From NCBI GenBank assembly GCA_963792365.1, contig CAWBVW010000004.1:248001-312000 (forward strand): a stretch of DNA of 64,000 nucleotides. The letters are read 5' to 3'. Origin of the DNA: JAOUGY01 sp963792365 (GTDB lineage: Bacteria; Actinomycetota; Acidimicrobiia; Spongiisociales; ZC4RG35). Positions 1 through 8,370 of the stretch are shown piece by piece. The number at the start of each line of letters is the position of its first letter. Positions within the stretch are counted from its first letter, which is position 1. The notes beneath the pieces are model-generated. The model was given only the letters and a program-made list of their open reading frames with translations, was not told the origin of the DNA and ran no database searches. The position numbers and the translations under genes were made by a program.

Positions 1-1
1 T

Positions 2-1027
2 CCAGCGGCATCTGGGACCGCCGTCGTACTGGTCGACCGCGGAAGCCGGGCTCTCGTGCCGGTGGTCGCAGCGTATGCCGCCCACCTCGGTGCGAGCGTG
101 GTCGAGACTCCACGGGACGTCCGGCGCGCCGGTGCAGAGGTACGTCAGTCGATCCAAAACGCCCCATCGGTCGCGCTCATAGGCCAGTTCGGCGACGCTG
201 CAGAATGGCAGCTCGAGGTCGTGCGTCGGGGCGTTGAACTACCCGGCGGGGGACAGGTTCTGTTTCCCGGCCGAAGGCTGGTGGCGTTGTACGGATCGCC
301 GTATTCGCCGGCTCTCGGAGTGCTAGGTGAACAACAACCCGACGCATCGGTCGACATCGTCACGGCGCTCGCCAGCGAGTACGCCGCACTTGACGGCACC
401 CTCACCGTCCCCGCGTTCGACCTCATTGCCACCGTTGCGTCGGAGGGTGCCGGGGAGGACGGTGACTATTCGGCCGAGCTCACGGTCGACGACATCCGCC
501 CATGGATCGAGGTGGCGGGGGCGGCGGGAGTGTACGTGGTGCTGGACCTCCAGCCCGGACGCACGGACTTCCTGACCCAGGCCAAGCGATTCGAGGAACT
601 CCTGCTCCTGCCCTACGTGGGTCTAGCACTCGACCCTGAATGGCGCCTCGGACCCGAACAGTTCCACCTCCGCCAGGTGGGCAGCGTGAGCGCAGCCGAG
701 GTCAACTCAGTCTCGGAGTGGCTGGCGGCGCTGGTGCGGGACAATGCACTCCCGCAGAAGCTCTTGGTCGTCCACCAGTTCCGCCTGTCGATGATCAGCG
801 ACAGACAAGACCTTCGCACCCCATCGGAGTTGGCAGTGGTCGTCCAAATGGACGGGCAGGGTCCTCTCGGCAGCAAGTACGGAACGTTCGCCGCCATGAC
901 CGCGGGTGCCGAAGACGTGAGATGGCACTGGGGCTGGAAGAACTTCTACGACGAGGACACACCGACGGCGACGCCGGAACAGACCATCGCCGTCGAGCCC
1001 CAACCGGTGTTCATCTCATATCAATGA
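2..1027 (+). CDS. Cell wall-binding-repeat type surface protein, 5' truncated by window edge
   Basis: The reading frame is open from the first bases of the window, so the N-terminus lies outside it; an internal GTG at 56 is not needed as the start. About 341 codons are visible. The first ~75 residues (VVLVDRGSRALVP, then LGASVVETPRDVR and SVALIGQFG) look like a cell wall-binding repeat 2 module, in which a short Rossmann-like unit recurs. The remainder contains a YGSPYSPALGVLGEQ motif followed by a TIM-barrel-like stretch (VYVVLDLQPGRTDFL, KLLVVHQFR). Such proteins are exported and bind the envelope, but the catalytic role of the C-terminal region is unknown to me. It converges on the Nudix gene 13 bp downstream. 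Confidence 0.6.
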   Translation, partial: PAASGTAVVLVDRGSRALVPVVAAYAAHLGASVVETPRDVRRAGAEVRQSIQNAPSVALIGQFGDAAEWQLEVVRRGVELPGGGQVLFPGRRLVALYGSPYSPALGVLGEQQPDASVDIVTALASEYAALDGTLTVPAFDLIATVASEGAGEDGDYSAELTVDDIRPWIEVAGAAGVYVVLDLQPGRTDFLTQAKRFEELLLLPYVGLALDPEWRLGPEQFHLRQVGSVSAAEVNSVSEWLAALVRDNALPQKLLVVHQFRLSMISDRQDLRTPSELAVVVQMDGQGPLGSKYGTFAAMTAGAEDVRWHWGWKNFYDEDTPTATPEQTIAVEPQPVFISYQ

Positions 1028-1040
1028 CGTCTGAGGGGCA

Positions 1041-1499
1041 TCATCGAAGTTCCGCGAGGAGCCGATCCACGAAGGGGACCTGCGCCGGATTCAGCAGCCG
1101 GCGCGCCTCATCCGGTTCGGCCCACATGACCCGATCGATTTCCGGGAAGGACTGGAGCCGGCCTCGCCACTCCATCTCGAAGTTGCCGGGTCTCAGGGCG
1201 GCCGGATCGAAGTCGCCCTCGAATGCCCATGCGTGGACGATCTTGCGGCTCTTCAGTGTCACGGATCCGAGGTTGATCAATCGGAGGTCGTCCGGCACCA
1301 TCCAGCCCGTTTCCTCGGCGAACTCCCTGCGGGCCGTTGCCTCGAGCTCCTCCCCGTTCTCGACGAGGCCCTTGACCACCGACCACGACCCGGTGTCCCT
1401 TCGGGCGAAGAACGGGCCTCCGGGATGGGCGAGGAGGACCTCGACCTGCGAATTCCGGCGAAATGGCAACAGTCCGGCACTGATGGACATCGGAATCAC
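1041..1499 (-). CDS. Nudix hydrolase
   Basis: This 152-residue protein has the complete Nudix box around residues 45-67 (GLVENGEELEATARREF followed by AEETGW), matching G-x5-E-x7-R-E-x2-EE-x-G-hydrophobic. These residues bind the Mg ions that hydrolyse a nucleoside diphosphate linked to another moiety. The N-terminus (SAGLLPFRR, VEVLLAHPGGPFF, GSWSVVKG) resembles the small NUDIX proteins with an NTP-pyrophosphohydrolase-like fold found in many actinobacteria. The substrate cannot be read from sequence. Its start lies 15 bp from the divergent CHAD gene, so the two probably share a very short promoter region. Confidence 0.85.
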   Translation of the reverse strand: MIPMSISAGLLPFRRNSQVEVLLAHPGGPFFARRDTGSWSVVKGLVENGEELEATARREFAEETGWMVPDDLRLINLGSVTLKSRKIVHAWAFEGDFDPAALRPGNFEMEWRGRLQSFPEIDRVMWAEPDEARRLLNPAQVPFVDRLLAELR

Positions 1500-1514
1500 G
1501 ATACGCTCGCGGTT

Positions 1515-2507
1515 GTGCTGAACGACACCTCGCGTCGCTACCTGCCCGCACGGGTCGATGGCTTTGTCCTGTGGGAATCCGAGCCTCTCTCAGCAGGACT
1601 CCAGCGTGTGTCGATCGACCAGTTCGACCATTCGATCGCGTTGCTGACGTCGGGCACCGACATCGACGCCGCCGTCCACGAGGCCCGCAAGTCCATGAAG
1701 CGCCTCCGAGCAGTCCTTCGGCTGATCCGCTCGGAGATCGGAGACAAGGCCTACAGGACCGAGAACGTGATCCTCCGCGACACCGCCCGGATGCTGGCGC
1801 CCATGCGAGACGGCCATGTCATGGCGATGGCGGTGACGGGTCTTCGACAGGACTTCGAAGGTCAGCTCTCTGCTGCGGCTCTCGCAGGGCTCGAAGATGC
1901 GCTGTGGATGCGCCATCAGGCTCGGCGCGCCAGAACGTTGGCCGACGAGACCCTCTTCCCGCATGTGATCGCCACCCTTCGCGCAGCGCGCAACCGGTAC
2001 GCGGCGTGGCCCACCGAAGTACGCGGGATCTCGGCGCCTGATCCCTACGGACGCACGCCGATCGCCGACCGATTCGGATCAATTGAACGAGGGCTTCTCA
2101 CGACCTACGGGCGCGGCCGCACCGAGATGGACCGGGCGGGGGCCAAGCCCACGGCGCATCACTTTCATCTGTGGCGGAAACGAGTCAAATACCTCCGTCA
2201 TCAGATGGAACTTCTCGACCCGCTGTGGCCGGAGATGATGTCGACCTATGCCTTGTCGCTCGACGATCTCGGCGAATTGCTGGGCGAGGAACACGATCTC
2301 GCCGTGCTCGTCGAACTGCTCGCAGGCGACCGGAGCCTTCACGCCGACTCCACCGAGGCGGGACTGGCGACCGCCCTCGCCGAATACAGGCGGAAATACC
2401 TGCAACAAGCGGCGATTGTGATGGGCCACCGAATCTACGCAGAGACACCTGAGCGCTTCGCGACGCGGATCGGTTCCTATTGGTCGACCATGTCAGGACA
2501 CACCTGA
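1515..2507 (+). CDS. CHAD domain protein
   Basis: About 330 residues if the GTG at 1515 is used. The frame is open further upstream, but that part runs antisense through the Nudix gene and has no homologous character, so I trimmed it. The protein carries a conserved histidine alpha-helical (CHAD) domain: repeated helices with basic HExxK-like segments such as VHEARKSMKRLRAVLRL near residue 53 and HHFHLWRKRVKYLRHQM in the second half. CHAD domains bind inorganic polyphosphate and are often found with CYTH triphosphatases or in polyphosphate granules. No CYTH domain is present here. The last 15 bp overlap the convergent gene downstream. Confidence 0.8.
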   Translation: MLNDTSRRYLPARVDGFVLWESEPLSAGLQRVSIDQFDHSIALLTSGTDIDAAVHEARKSMKRLRAVLRLIRSEIGDKAYRTENVILRDTARMLAPMRDGHVMAMAVTGLRQDFEGQLSAAALAGLEDALWMRHQARRARTLADETLFPHVIATLRAARNRYAAWPTEVRGISAPDPYGRTPIADRFGSIERGLLTTYGRGRTEMDRAGAKPTAHHFHLWRKRVKYLRHQMELLDPLWPEMMSTYALSLDDLGELLGEEHDLAVLVELLAGDRSLHADSTEAGLATALAEYRRKYLQQAAIVMGHRIYAETPERFATRIGSYWSTMSGHT

Positions 2508-2918
2508 CGTTTCTCTCCCCACGAGCCACGTGAGGCCGGCATGCCAGGCGAGCAGGATGCCCCACCCGAACGCCGGGTACTGCACGAAGTCCAGGCCGCC
2601 TCCCGCAGCCAGGTCGACTGCGCCAATCCCCGTCATGGCCACTGCGTAGATGAGGGCATGAGCCTCGAGCACCAGGCGCCAAGCCCGGCGAAGCCGCGAC
2701 CGCCGCTTGGTGCGCTTCTGAGCAACAGCGTGCATCGCCACTGCCTCGTTCACCGCAGACTCCGCGATACCGAGCTCTGCGGCGATCCGGTGGACGTCCG
2801 ACAATGACAACCCCACGTCGGGCGACCCCATCACGGCATCGTCGAGCCGGGAGGCAAGCTGGATGATCGCACCCACCTCTTTATCGCTGAATCGCCGCTC
2901 GGTTCTCTGACGTTGCAT
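2493..2918 (-). CDS. Small two-transmembrane-segment protein (2TM-like)
   Basis: I start this 141-residue protein at the ATG at 2918 (MQRQRTERRFSDKEV); upstream codons are low-complexity and run into the msrB promoter. The N-terminal half contains a helical module (VGAIIQLASRLDDAV, LSLSDVHRIAAELGI) that looks like a short SHOCT/DUF1707-type or HTH-like region. It is followed by a basic linker and two hydrophobic segments near residues 90-108 and 115-133, as in 2TM-domain proteins. Probable inner-membrane protein with a cytoplasmic head; function unknown. It ends inside the 3' end of the CHAD gene and diverges from msrB. Confidence 0.55.
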   Translation of the reverse strand: MQRQRTERRFSDKEVGAIIQLASRLDDAVMGSPDVGLSLSDVHRIAAELGIAESAVNEAVAMHAVAQKRTKRRSRLRRAWRLVLEAHALIYAVAMTGIGAVDLAAGGGLDFVQYPAFGWGILLAWHAGLTWLVGRETSGVS

Positions 2919-2997
2919 CGACACGATGGTACCGACCGCGGTCGATTGCGCGCCTGACGCCAATCCACTAGCCACTCGATTGGCGTAGCCTTCGCCC

Positions 2998-3408
2998 ATG
3001 ACTCAGCGAGAAACGCCCGACAGGACCACGCCCGACAGCGAGTGGCGGGCACGGCTGAACCCCGACCAGTACAGGGTCTTGCGCGAAGCCGGAACCGAGC
3101 CGGCATTCGCCGGTGCCTACTGGAACAGCAAGGCGCCTGGTGTGTATAGGTGTGCGGGATGCGGGACGGAACTCTTCTCCTCGGACACCAAGTACGAGTC
3201 GGGTTCGGGCTGGCCCAGCTTCTGGGAGCCTGTCGACGACGACCACGTCGAAACCGAGACCGACCGTTCTCACGGGATGGTGCGGACCGAGATCCGATGC
3301 AGCAATTGCGGTGGCCATCTGGGCCACGTGTTCGACGACGGGCCCAAGCCGACCGGTCTCCGGTACTGCATCAATTCGTTGTCGCTCGACCTCGACGAAT
3401 TGGACTGA
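2998..3408 (+). CDS. msrB: Peptide-methionine (R)-S-oxide reductase
   Basis: MsrB reduces the R-epimer of methionine sulfoxide in proteins using thioredoxin as electron donor. The 136-residue protein has the normal single-domain length. It shows both zinc-binding CxxC pairs (CAGCG near residue 53 and CSNCGG near residue 101), the family signature SGSGWPSF, and the catalytic cysteine in RYCINS near residue 126. The start codon ATG at 2998 directly follows a spaced purine-rich region. It is cytosolic and appears to be transcribed alone, converging on an acetyltransferase whose stop codon abuts its own. Confidence 0.96.
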   Translation: MTQRETPDRTTPDSEWRARLNPDQYRVLREAGTEPAFAGAYWNSKAPGVYRCAGCGTELFSSDTKYESGSGWPSFWEPVDDDHVETETDRSHGMVRTEIRCSNCGGHLGHVFDDGPKPTGLRYCINSLSLDLDELD

Positions 3409-3993
3409 TCAAGAGGCTCGGAGCGCAGCCTCGTCGACGGCACCCAGGACGTCTCCGATCACCCCAACTGGGGCGGAGACGGTCTCGGCATCGAGCACGG
3501 CGTGAACCACCGGTCCTGAGGGTGTTCGAACGGCGCCGAGCCGGTCCAACAGCTTCAACATCCCAATGTTCTCGGCGAGGACGTCGAAGTGGAGCCATCG
3601 CACCTGGCGATGGCGGGCGATCATCGCCAACACCTGGACCACCGTTCGTCCCACGCCGCGCCCCTGGTAGTCGTCGATGACCGTGAGCGCGACGTCGGCG
3701 TCCTGAGGCTGGTCCTCGAAACGGACCCAGCGTCCGATCGCGACCGGCTCATTCCCGTCGAGCAGCCCGATTGCGACGTGGTTCCGGTGATCGAGTTCCG
3801 ACAGATAGGCGAGCTGTCGACGTGACAGCGTCGGCATCGGCCCGAGGAATCGGAGATACCGCGAGCGCTCCGACAACCGATCGAATCCGAGCGTGATCAG
3901 ATGTTTGTCATCAGCGGTGACCGGTCTGACGGAGAAGATACTGCCGTCTGCAAGGGAGAGGACCGGTGTCACCGGCGGTGATGGGGTCGACAT
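3409..3993 (-). CDS. GNAT family N-acetyltransferase
   Basis: The start is placed at ATG 3993 (MSTPSPPVTPVLSLADG) because the longer open frame upstream is Arg-rich and non-homologous. The 194-residue protein reads FSVRPVTADDKHLI at the N-terminus, then ERSRYLRFLGPMPTLSRRQLAYL, a signature of the Pat/PatA-like protein acetyltransferase branch of GNAT. The acetyl-CoA site is the motif A segment DYQGRGVGRTVVQVL near residues 105-120. The acceptor is unknown. Those relatives acetylate protein lysines or small amines. A palindromic site lies upstream at 4025-4038. Confidence 0.8.
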   Translation of the reverse strand: MSTPSPPVTPVLSLADGSIFSVRPVTADDKHLITLGFDRLSERSRYLRFLGPMPTLSRRQLAYLSELDHRNHVAIGLLDGNEPVAIGRWVRFEDQPQDADVALTVIDDYQGRGVGRTVVQVLAMIARHRQVRWLHFDVLAENIGMLKLLDRLGAVRTPSGPVVHAVLDAETVSAPVGVIGDVLGAVDEAALRAS

Positions 3994-4024
3994 GATTCGG
4001 ACTCCACGGTCCTGAAGAGTTGTG

Positions 4025-4038
4025 CTTGCAACTGCAAG
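4025..4038. promoter_or_regulatory. Palindromic operator candidate upstream of the GNAT gene
   Basis: Arms CTTGCA and TGCAAG are separated by AC, 32 bp upstream of the acetyltransferase start in the 200-bp divergent region shared with the aminotransferase-like gene. A TTGCA-N2-TGCAA palindrome of this size is typical of a dimeric repressor such as MarR or TetR, but no regulator gene is adjacent. Confidence 0.35.
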
Positions 4039-4192
4039 CGTAGCAGCAAGCGCGTGATTGACAGCGCGGTTTCTGCAGGATTCGATGGACGGAAATCGGT
4101 TGTGTAGAGTCCGCCGCTGCCAGGTTTGCACCCCGCGTGGACGGTCGGCGAATGGTCGTGTTGGGCGCCGGGGTCGGCATCTCAGAAGGGGA

Positions 4193-5455
4193 ATGATGAG
4201 AGCCATCACTCAGGGCCGGCACAGCCGGCTTGCCCAGCAGCTCCAGCGAGACGCGGAAGACGCGATCGCGACCGGCGTTCTGCGCCAATCCATAGAGGCC
4301 GTCAATGCCGACGGAACAGTCGCAATCGACGGAAGGACTCTCGTCAACTTCGGGTCCTGTTCGTATCTTGGCCTCTGGGAGCACGACGCCCTGCGAAAGG
4401 CGGCCCTCACCGGGATCGAACGCTTTGGTGTCTCGTTTTCCTCCTCGAGGCTGTACGCCTCACTCCCGTACTACGACGAGCTCGAGTCGCGGCTCGGCGA
4501 GATCTTCGACGCCCGCGCCGTCGCAACGGGGACCACCACGCTCGGGCATCTCTCGGCGCTGCCGGCAGTTGTCTCCGGCGCCGACGCCATCCTGATCGAC
4601 CGTCAGGCGCACGCGTCGCTCCATCTTGCGACCCAGGTGCTCTCGGCTCGTCAGATCCCTGTGCATCCGGTGCCACACGCCGACGCCGACGCGCTGGAAG
4701 GGGCGATCCAGGACCTCGCAGATGACCACCACCACATCTGGTACGTCGGTGATGGCGTGTACTCGATGTTCGGCGATATCGGCCCCAACTCCCAGGTCAT
4801 CGATCTCCTCGACCGGTATCCTGCCCTACACGCCTACATCGATGATGCCCATGGCTTCGCATGGACCGGGTCCAACGGCCGCGGCGTTGTTCTCGGCGAG
4901 CGATCCGTACACCCGCGATTGGTCGTAGCGATATCGCTCTCGAAGGCGTTCGGGGCCGGCGGAGGTGCGATCATCTCCGGCAGCGATGAGCTCGCCGACC
5001 AAATCGCCTTCAGAGGCGGGCCGTTGATGTTCGGCGGGCCCATCCAAACGGCCGAGCTGGCGGCGGGTGTGGCTGCGGCGGAACTGTTGCTGAGTCCCGA
5101 GTCGGTGGAGCTCCATCGCCGGATGCGGAACCAGATCGATCTGGTGGCCGATCGAGCTCGCGCCCACGGCGTGCCGCTCTCGTCTTGGGCTCACACGCCG
5201 ATCTGGTTCGCCCACGTCGGTGGGTTCGAACAGGCACGAAATGTTGCAAAACGAGTCGTCGATGCCGGCTATTGGGTGAACCTGTCGAGCTTCCCGGTGG
5301 TCCCATTCGGACAGGCCGGAATACGGTTCACCAACACCCTCTCGCAGTCCGACGACCAGATCGACGGACTCCTCGGCACGCTGGCGAAGGCCATCGAGGC
5401 CGAACTCGGTGATGCGGTCGTCATCGACTTGACCAAGCTCGAGTCGGCCAGCTGA
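4193..5455 (+). CDS. Alpha-oxoamine synthase-like PLP enzyme (class I/II aminotransferase fold)
   Basis: The start at ATG 4193 (or 4196) follows AGAAGGGG at a good distance; the open frame further upstream is Arg-rich. The 420-residue protein has the features of the alpha-oxoamine synthase family: FGSCSYLGL near residue 45, the PLP-ring-stacking and aspartate motif DDAHGFAW near residue 222, and the Schiff-base lysine in SLSKAFGAGGG near residue 250. Members condense an amino acid with an acyl-CoA or acyl-ACP (8-amino-7-oxononanoate, 3-ketosphinganine, 2-amino-3-ketobutyrate). No biotin or sphingolipid genes are nearby, so the substrate is open. It appears monocistronic and converges on the downstream minus-strand cassette. 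Confidence 0.8.
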   Translation: MMRAITQGRHSRLAQQLQRDAEDAIATGVLRQSIEAVNADGTVAIDGRTLVNFGSCSYLGLWEHDALRKAALTGIERFGVSFSSSRLYASLPYYDELESRLGEIFDARAVATGTTTLGHLSALPAVVSGADAILIDRQAHASLHLATQVLSARQIPVHPVPHADADALEGAIQDLADDHHHIWYVGDGVYSMFGDIGPNSQVIDLLDRYPALHAYIDDAHGFAWTGSNGRGVVLGERSVHPRLVVAISLSKAFGAGGGAIISGSDELADQIAFRGGPLMFGGPIQTAELAAGVAAAELLLSPESVELHRRMRNQIDLVADRARAHGVPLSSWAHTPIWFAHVGGFEQARNVAKRVVDAGYWVNLSSFPVVPFGQAGIRFTNTLSQSDDQIDGLLGTLAKAIEAELGDAVVIDLTKLESAS

Positions 5456-5468
5456 CCACGCCAAGGAG

Positions 5469-6470
5469 TCACGCCAGCGGCTCGTAACCGGCGACATCGT
5501 GATGAGGAGTGTCGAGATACACCTTGGCTTCGGGTGCCCCGGCGAACCGACCATGACTCCAGCGAACCTCGACGTGCCCTTCCGTCACGTGATGACGGCC
5601 GGTACCGACGTCTGACACCTCGATCCGCCACAGCACAACGGGTTGTCCTGCTGCGTCGGGAAACACATCGAACGATCGAATCCGATATCGGTCCTTGTGG
5701 TCCCATGGGGTCGCTGTCCGGTACCGGATCGGCGTTCCATGGACATCGGCGCCGAGCACGAAGTACGGTGCAGCCTCCAGCCTCAGGAGGCGCCAGACCA
5801 TCTCGTGCCGGCGTCGCGGATTCGAGAGCGCCTGCCTCCAGCGCTCGGCAGATGCCGACGCGACGGACCAGGCGAACGCCCTTGCCACCTCGGCCACAGG
5901 AGCGGGCCACGTCCGCTTGAACTCCCGTTTCAGAGTTGCTCGATGGTGCGCCTCGAGCCGTTCCACCCGAAACGGGAGTGATCCCCCCAGCTGGTCGCGA
6001 CAGCTGGCATAGAGCTCCTGGTAGGCCTCGGGCGCAACCTCGAGGTACCAGTCGCTGTTGTCGACCCGCCGCTCGGCGAGCCTCCGGTCGAACAGGCTTG
6101 CGGGTGACACATTGTGCAGCACATTGGAACCGTATTTGCAGCTGATGAGAAACACGTGATCGACCCGGAGGTCTGCTGGAAGCTGCTCATATCCGGGCGG
6201 CTTGTGCGGTCCTTTCCACTCCACCCGGTCCGGCACCCGACCTCGCAGGCCATCGGACGAGTGCAAGAAGAGGCGTCCGTTGTCCCAAGCCGTTTCGAAC
6301 TCGACATCGTGTTCGCCCGACCTCCTGGCGTCACCGATTCGGTCGAACTGCGTGTCGGTGACGTGATGGAACCACGCGGGCCTCACCGTCAGCGCCCGAT
6401 CGATGTCGGGGAATCCGAGCATCGCCAGACCGGTCGTGATCTCGGTGACCTCGGTACGGATCGCAGGCAT
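5469..6470 (-). CDS. Hypothetical protein of methyltransferase cassette, possible nuclease
   Basis: I do not recognise a named family for this 333-residue protein. It is the last gene of a tight three-gene minus-strand unit: 3 bp separate it from the small gene, which is 2 bp from the DNA methyltransferase. Residues 55-70 (DVEFETAWDNGRLFL), 82-90 (RVEWKGPHK) and 103-115 (VDHVFLISCKYGS) alternate acidic residues and a lysine within predicted strands. That would suit a divergent PD-(D/E)xK nuclease core, with S-C-K replacing E-x-K. The C-terminal third (PWDHKDRYRIRSFDVFP, VVLWRIEVSDVG, GHVEVRWSHGRF) is beta-rich and may bind DNA. The position suggests the restriction partner of the methyltransferase; this is inference. 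Confidence 0.5.
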   Translation of the reverse strand: MPAIRTEVTEITTGLAMLGFPDIDRALTVRPAWFHHVTDTQFDRIGDARRSGEHDVEFETAWDNGRLFLHSSDGLRGRVPDRVEWKGPHKPPGYEQLPADLRVDHVFLISCKYGSNVLHNVSPASLFDRRLAERRVDNSDWYLEVAPEAYQELYASCRDQLGGSLPFRVERLEAHHRATLKREFKRTWPAPVAEVARAFAWSVASASAERWRQALSNPRRRHEMVWRLLRLEAAPYFVLGADVHGTPIRYRTATPWDHKDRYRIRSFDVFPDAAGQPVVLWRIEVSDVGTGRHHVTEGHVEVRWSHGRFAGAPEAKVYLDTPHHDVAGYEPLA

Positions 6471-6473
6471 CGC

Positions 6474-6788
6474 TCAGGGCCGAAACAGTGGGGCGAACTG
6501 GAGTTGCGGCCCCACCAGATCACCTGGCAGGTCGTCGTGGTCGTACACGCTGATGTTGGTGTACACGTCGATGCCGATCCCGGTGGCTTCGATCCAACCT
6601 GCGGCCGCCGCCGCCCAACGTTCGGTCATCAAAGCTTGGCGGATACCTTCGGCGGCTTCTCCGAGGAGGCGGGGATCGGTGCGGGCTATCACTTCGAGTG
6701 CGATCACCCTGTGAAGGACCTCGATGTCAGTCGCCACGTAGATCGCCGCCGGCTCGGAGTGGACCACGGCATAGGCGACCACCGCCAC
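6474..6788 (-). CDS. Small hypothetical protein within methyltransferase cassette
   Basis: This 104-residue protein starts at GTG 6788, 2 bp after the methyltransferase stop, and ends 3 bp before the next gene, so it is almost certainly co-translated. It begins with a hydrophobic strand (VVAYAVVHSEPAAIYVATD), followed by helices (EVLHRVIALEVIARTDPRLLGEAAEGIRQALM) and a short tail. I recognise no family. It has no signal peptide or clear transmembrane segment. It could be a specificity, controller or immunity-type partner of the flanking proteins, but nothing in the sequence decides this. Confidence 0.55.
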   Translation of the reverse strand: MAVVAYAVVHSEPAAIYVATDIEVLHRVIALEVIARTDPRLLGEAAEGIRQALMTERWAAAAAGWIEATGIGIDVYTNISVYDHDDLPGDLVGPQLQFAPLFRP

Positions 6789-6790
6789 GA

Positions 6791-8329
6791 TCAGGGGTAC
6801 CGATTGTCGATGTCGGTCTGCTGCCAGAAGCCCTCCAGTGGAGGCACCGAGTCGCCGATCTCGGCGTAGGCGCGTAGTCGAGCGACCCCGTGGGTGTCGT
6901 CGAACATCTCGATCGCATCGAACACACTGGACGGACCTGCGGCCCGGAGAGCCTTGTCGCCTTCGCTCCCGGGCTTGGGCAGATTGGAGGTGATGATGAT
7001 CACCTCCGTTCGGTCCTGCCCGTCGTCTTGGATCTGTTTGACCACGTGGATCCGACCCAGAGCCTTCCAGAGGGTGTCGGTTCGCATCAGGCCGGGCCGC
7101 ACCGTGGTGAACGCACCCGACACGTCGACGTACCAGCGGCGTCCTGACTTCGAGGCAACCAGGAAGTCGAATTGCACGCCCGCGCCCTTGACCTTTGGTT
7201 TGTCGTCCACGATCTCGAATCCGCTGTTCTCGAGCACGACTCTGGCCAGATCATGGGCCTTCTTGCCCTCCTGGGTGGCGCGCGCCTGGAAATGCTCGAG
7301 GCGTTCTTCAGGACTGTCGGGTATCTCCAGTGGTAGCGGATCCTCGCCCTGGGAGATCGAACGCAGCACCATCCGTTCCCGTTCGGACTCCACTCGCTTG
7401 CGAGCGACCTCCACGTATTCGGGATCCAGGTCGAACCCCATCCCGCGCCGCTCGGTGCGCTCTGCGGCGACCACGGTGGTTCCGGAACCGAGAAACGGGT
7501 CGAGTACCACGTCGCCGCGGTAGGTGTAGAGGTCGATGAGGCGGCGTGGGAGCTCGATCGGGAATGGTGCCGGATGGTTGACCCGACGGGCGCTCTCGGA
7601 GTCGATCCGCCACACGTCGAGCGTGGCCTCCATGAAGTCGTCGGCACTCAGCGTGCTCTCGTGTGGGAGACCCTCGACGGAGCGGCTCTTGGGCTTTGCG
7701 CGATCGAATCTTCCTTTGGAGGCCACCACCACCCGTTCGGTGATGTCACGCAGCACCGGGTTGGCGGCGGACCGGTACGAGCCCCAAGCGAGCGACCCGG
7801 TGGCTCCGTCGGCCTTGTGCCAGACGATCTCGCCTCGGAGCAGCATCCCCAGGTCGTCCTGGAGAATCGAGACGACGTCGGCAGAAAGGCTTCGATAGGG
7901 CTTGCGTCCGAGGTTGGCCACATTGACCGCGATGCGTCCGCCGGGTTCCAGAACCCGCATGCATTCTGCGAACACATCACGGAGCATCTGGAGGTAGTCG
8001 AGGTACGACGTCGGCACCCGTCCGGCCGATGCTCGGGTGTTCGGATCACCGGTGACCGCCGACTCGTACTCCTTGCCCACGAAGTAGGGAGGTGAGGTGA
8101 CCACCAACGCCACACTGTTGTCGGGCAGTATCGAGAGGTCGCGGCTGTCGCCGACTCGACAGGGTTCCGCCAGCACCTCGCCGGGAACCGGGTTGACCGT
8201 GTCGTCGTCGGAGATGAACGGCGGCTTGAACCGGGCATAGAAGGCGGAGGCATCGTGGCTCTCGCGCCGCCCCACCCCGAACGCAGACGTCTCGGTGCTG
8301 CGCCTCGCCTGTTCGTCTCGACTCGACAT
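6791..8329 (-). CDS. DNA methyltransferase (N4-cytosine/N6-adenine type) with nuclease-like C-terminal domain
   Basis: A beta-class DNA methyltransferase: the catalytic motif TSPPYF near residue 78 precedes the AdoMet-binding motif DPFLGSGTTVVAA near residue 275. SPPY is the form usually seen in N4-cytosine enzymes. I prefer ATG 8329 (MSSRDEQ) because AGGA sits 8 bases upstream; ATG 8338 is an alternative. Beyond the usual end of the fold, residues ~335-510 form an extra domain: EGKKAHDLARVVLENSGFE, GVQFDFLVASKSGRRWYVDV and TEVIIITSNLPK. That order, including D-x(n)-WYVDVSG, resembles a PD-(D/E)xK or Mrr-like fold in which the usual lysine is replaced. The gene heads a three-gene operon. A 7-bp tandem repeat begins 42 bp upstream of the start. 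Confidence 0.85.
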   Translation of the reverse strand: MSSRDEQARRSTETSAFGVGRRESHDASAFYARFKPPFISDDDTVNPVPGEVLAEPCRVGDSRDLSILPDNSVALVVTSPPYFVGKEYESAVTGDPNTRASAGRVPTSYLDYLQMLRDVFAECMRVLEPGGRIAVNVANLGRKPYRSLSADVVSILQDDLGMLLRGEIVWHKADGATGSLAWGSYRSAANPVLRDITERVVVASKGRFDRAKPKSRSVEGLPHESTLSADDFMEATLDVWRIDSESARRVNHPAPFPIELPRRLIDLYTYRGDVVLDPFLGSGTTVVAAERTERRGMGFDLDPEYVEVARKRVESERERMVLRSISQGEDPLPLEIPDSPEERLEHFQARATQEGKKAHDLARVVLENSGFEIVDDKPKVKGAGVQFDFLVASKSGRRWYVDVSGAFTTVRPGLMRTDTLWKALGRIHVVKQIQDDGQDRTEVIIITSNLPKPGSEGDKALRAAGPSSVFDAIEMFDDTHGVARLRAYAEIGDSVPPLEGFWQQTDIDNRYP

Positions 8330-8370
8330 GAGGGGCATCCTACGGGAGGGGGGTGACAGATTCGGTCATG

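Noticed and set aside
1233..1514. N-terminal extension of the CHAD protein
   Set aside because: It runs antisense through the Nudix gene and has no CHAD character; GTG 1515 starts the conserved part.
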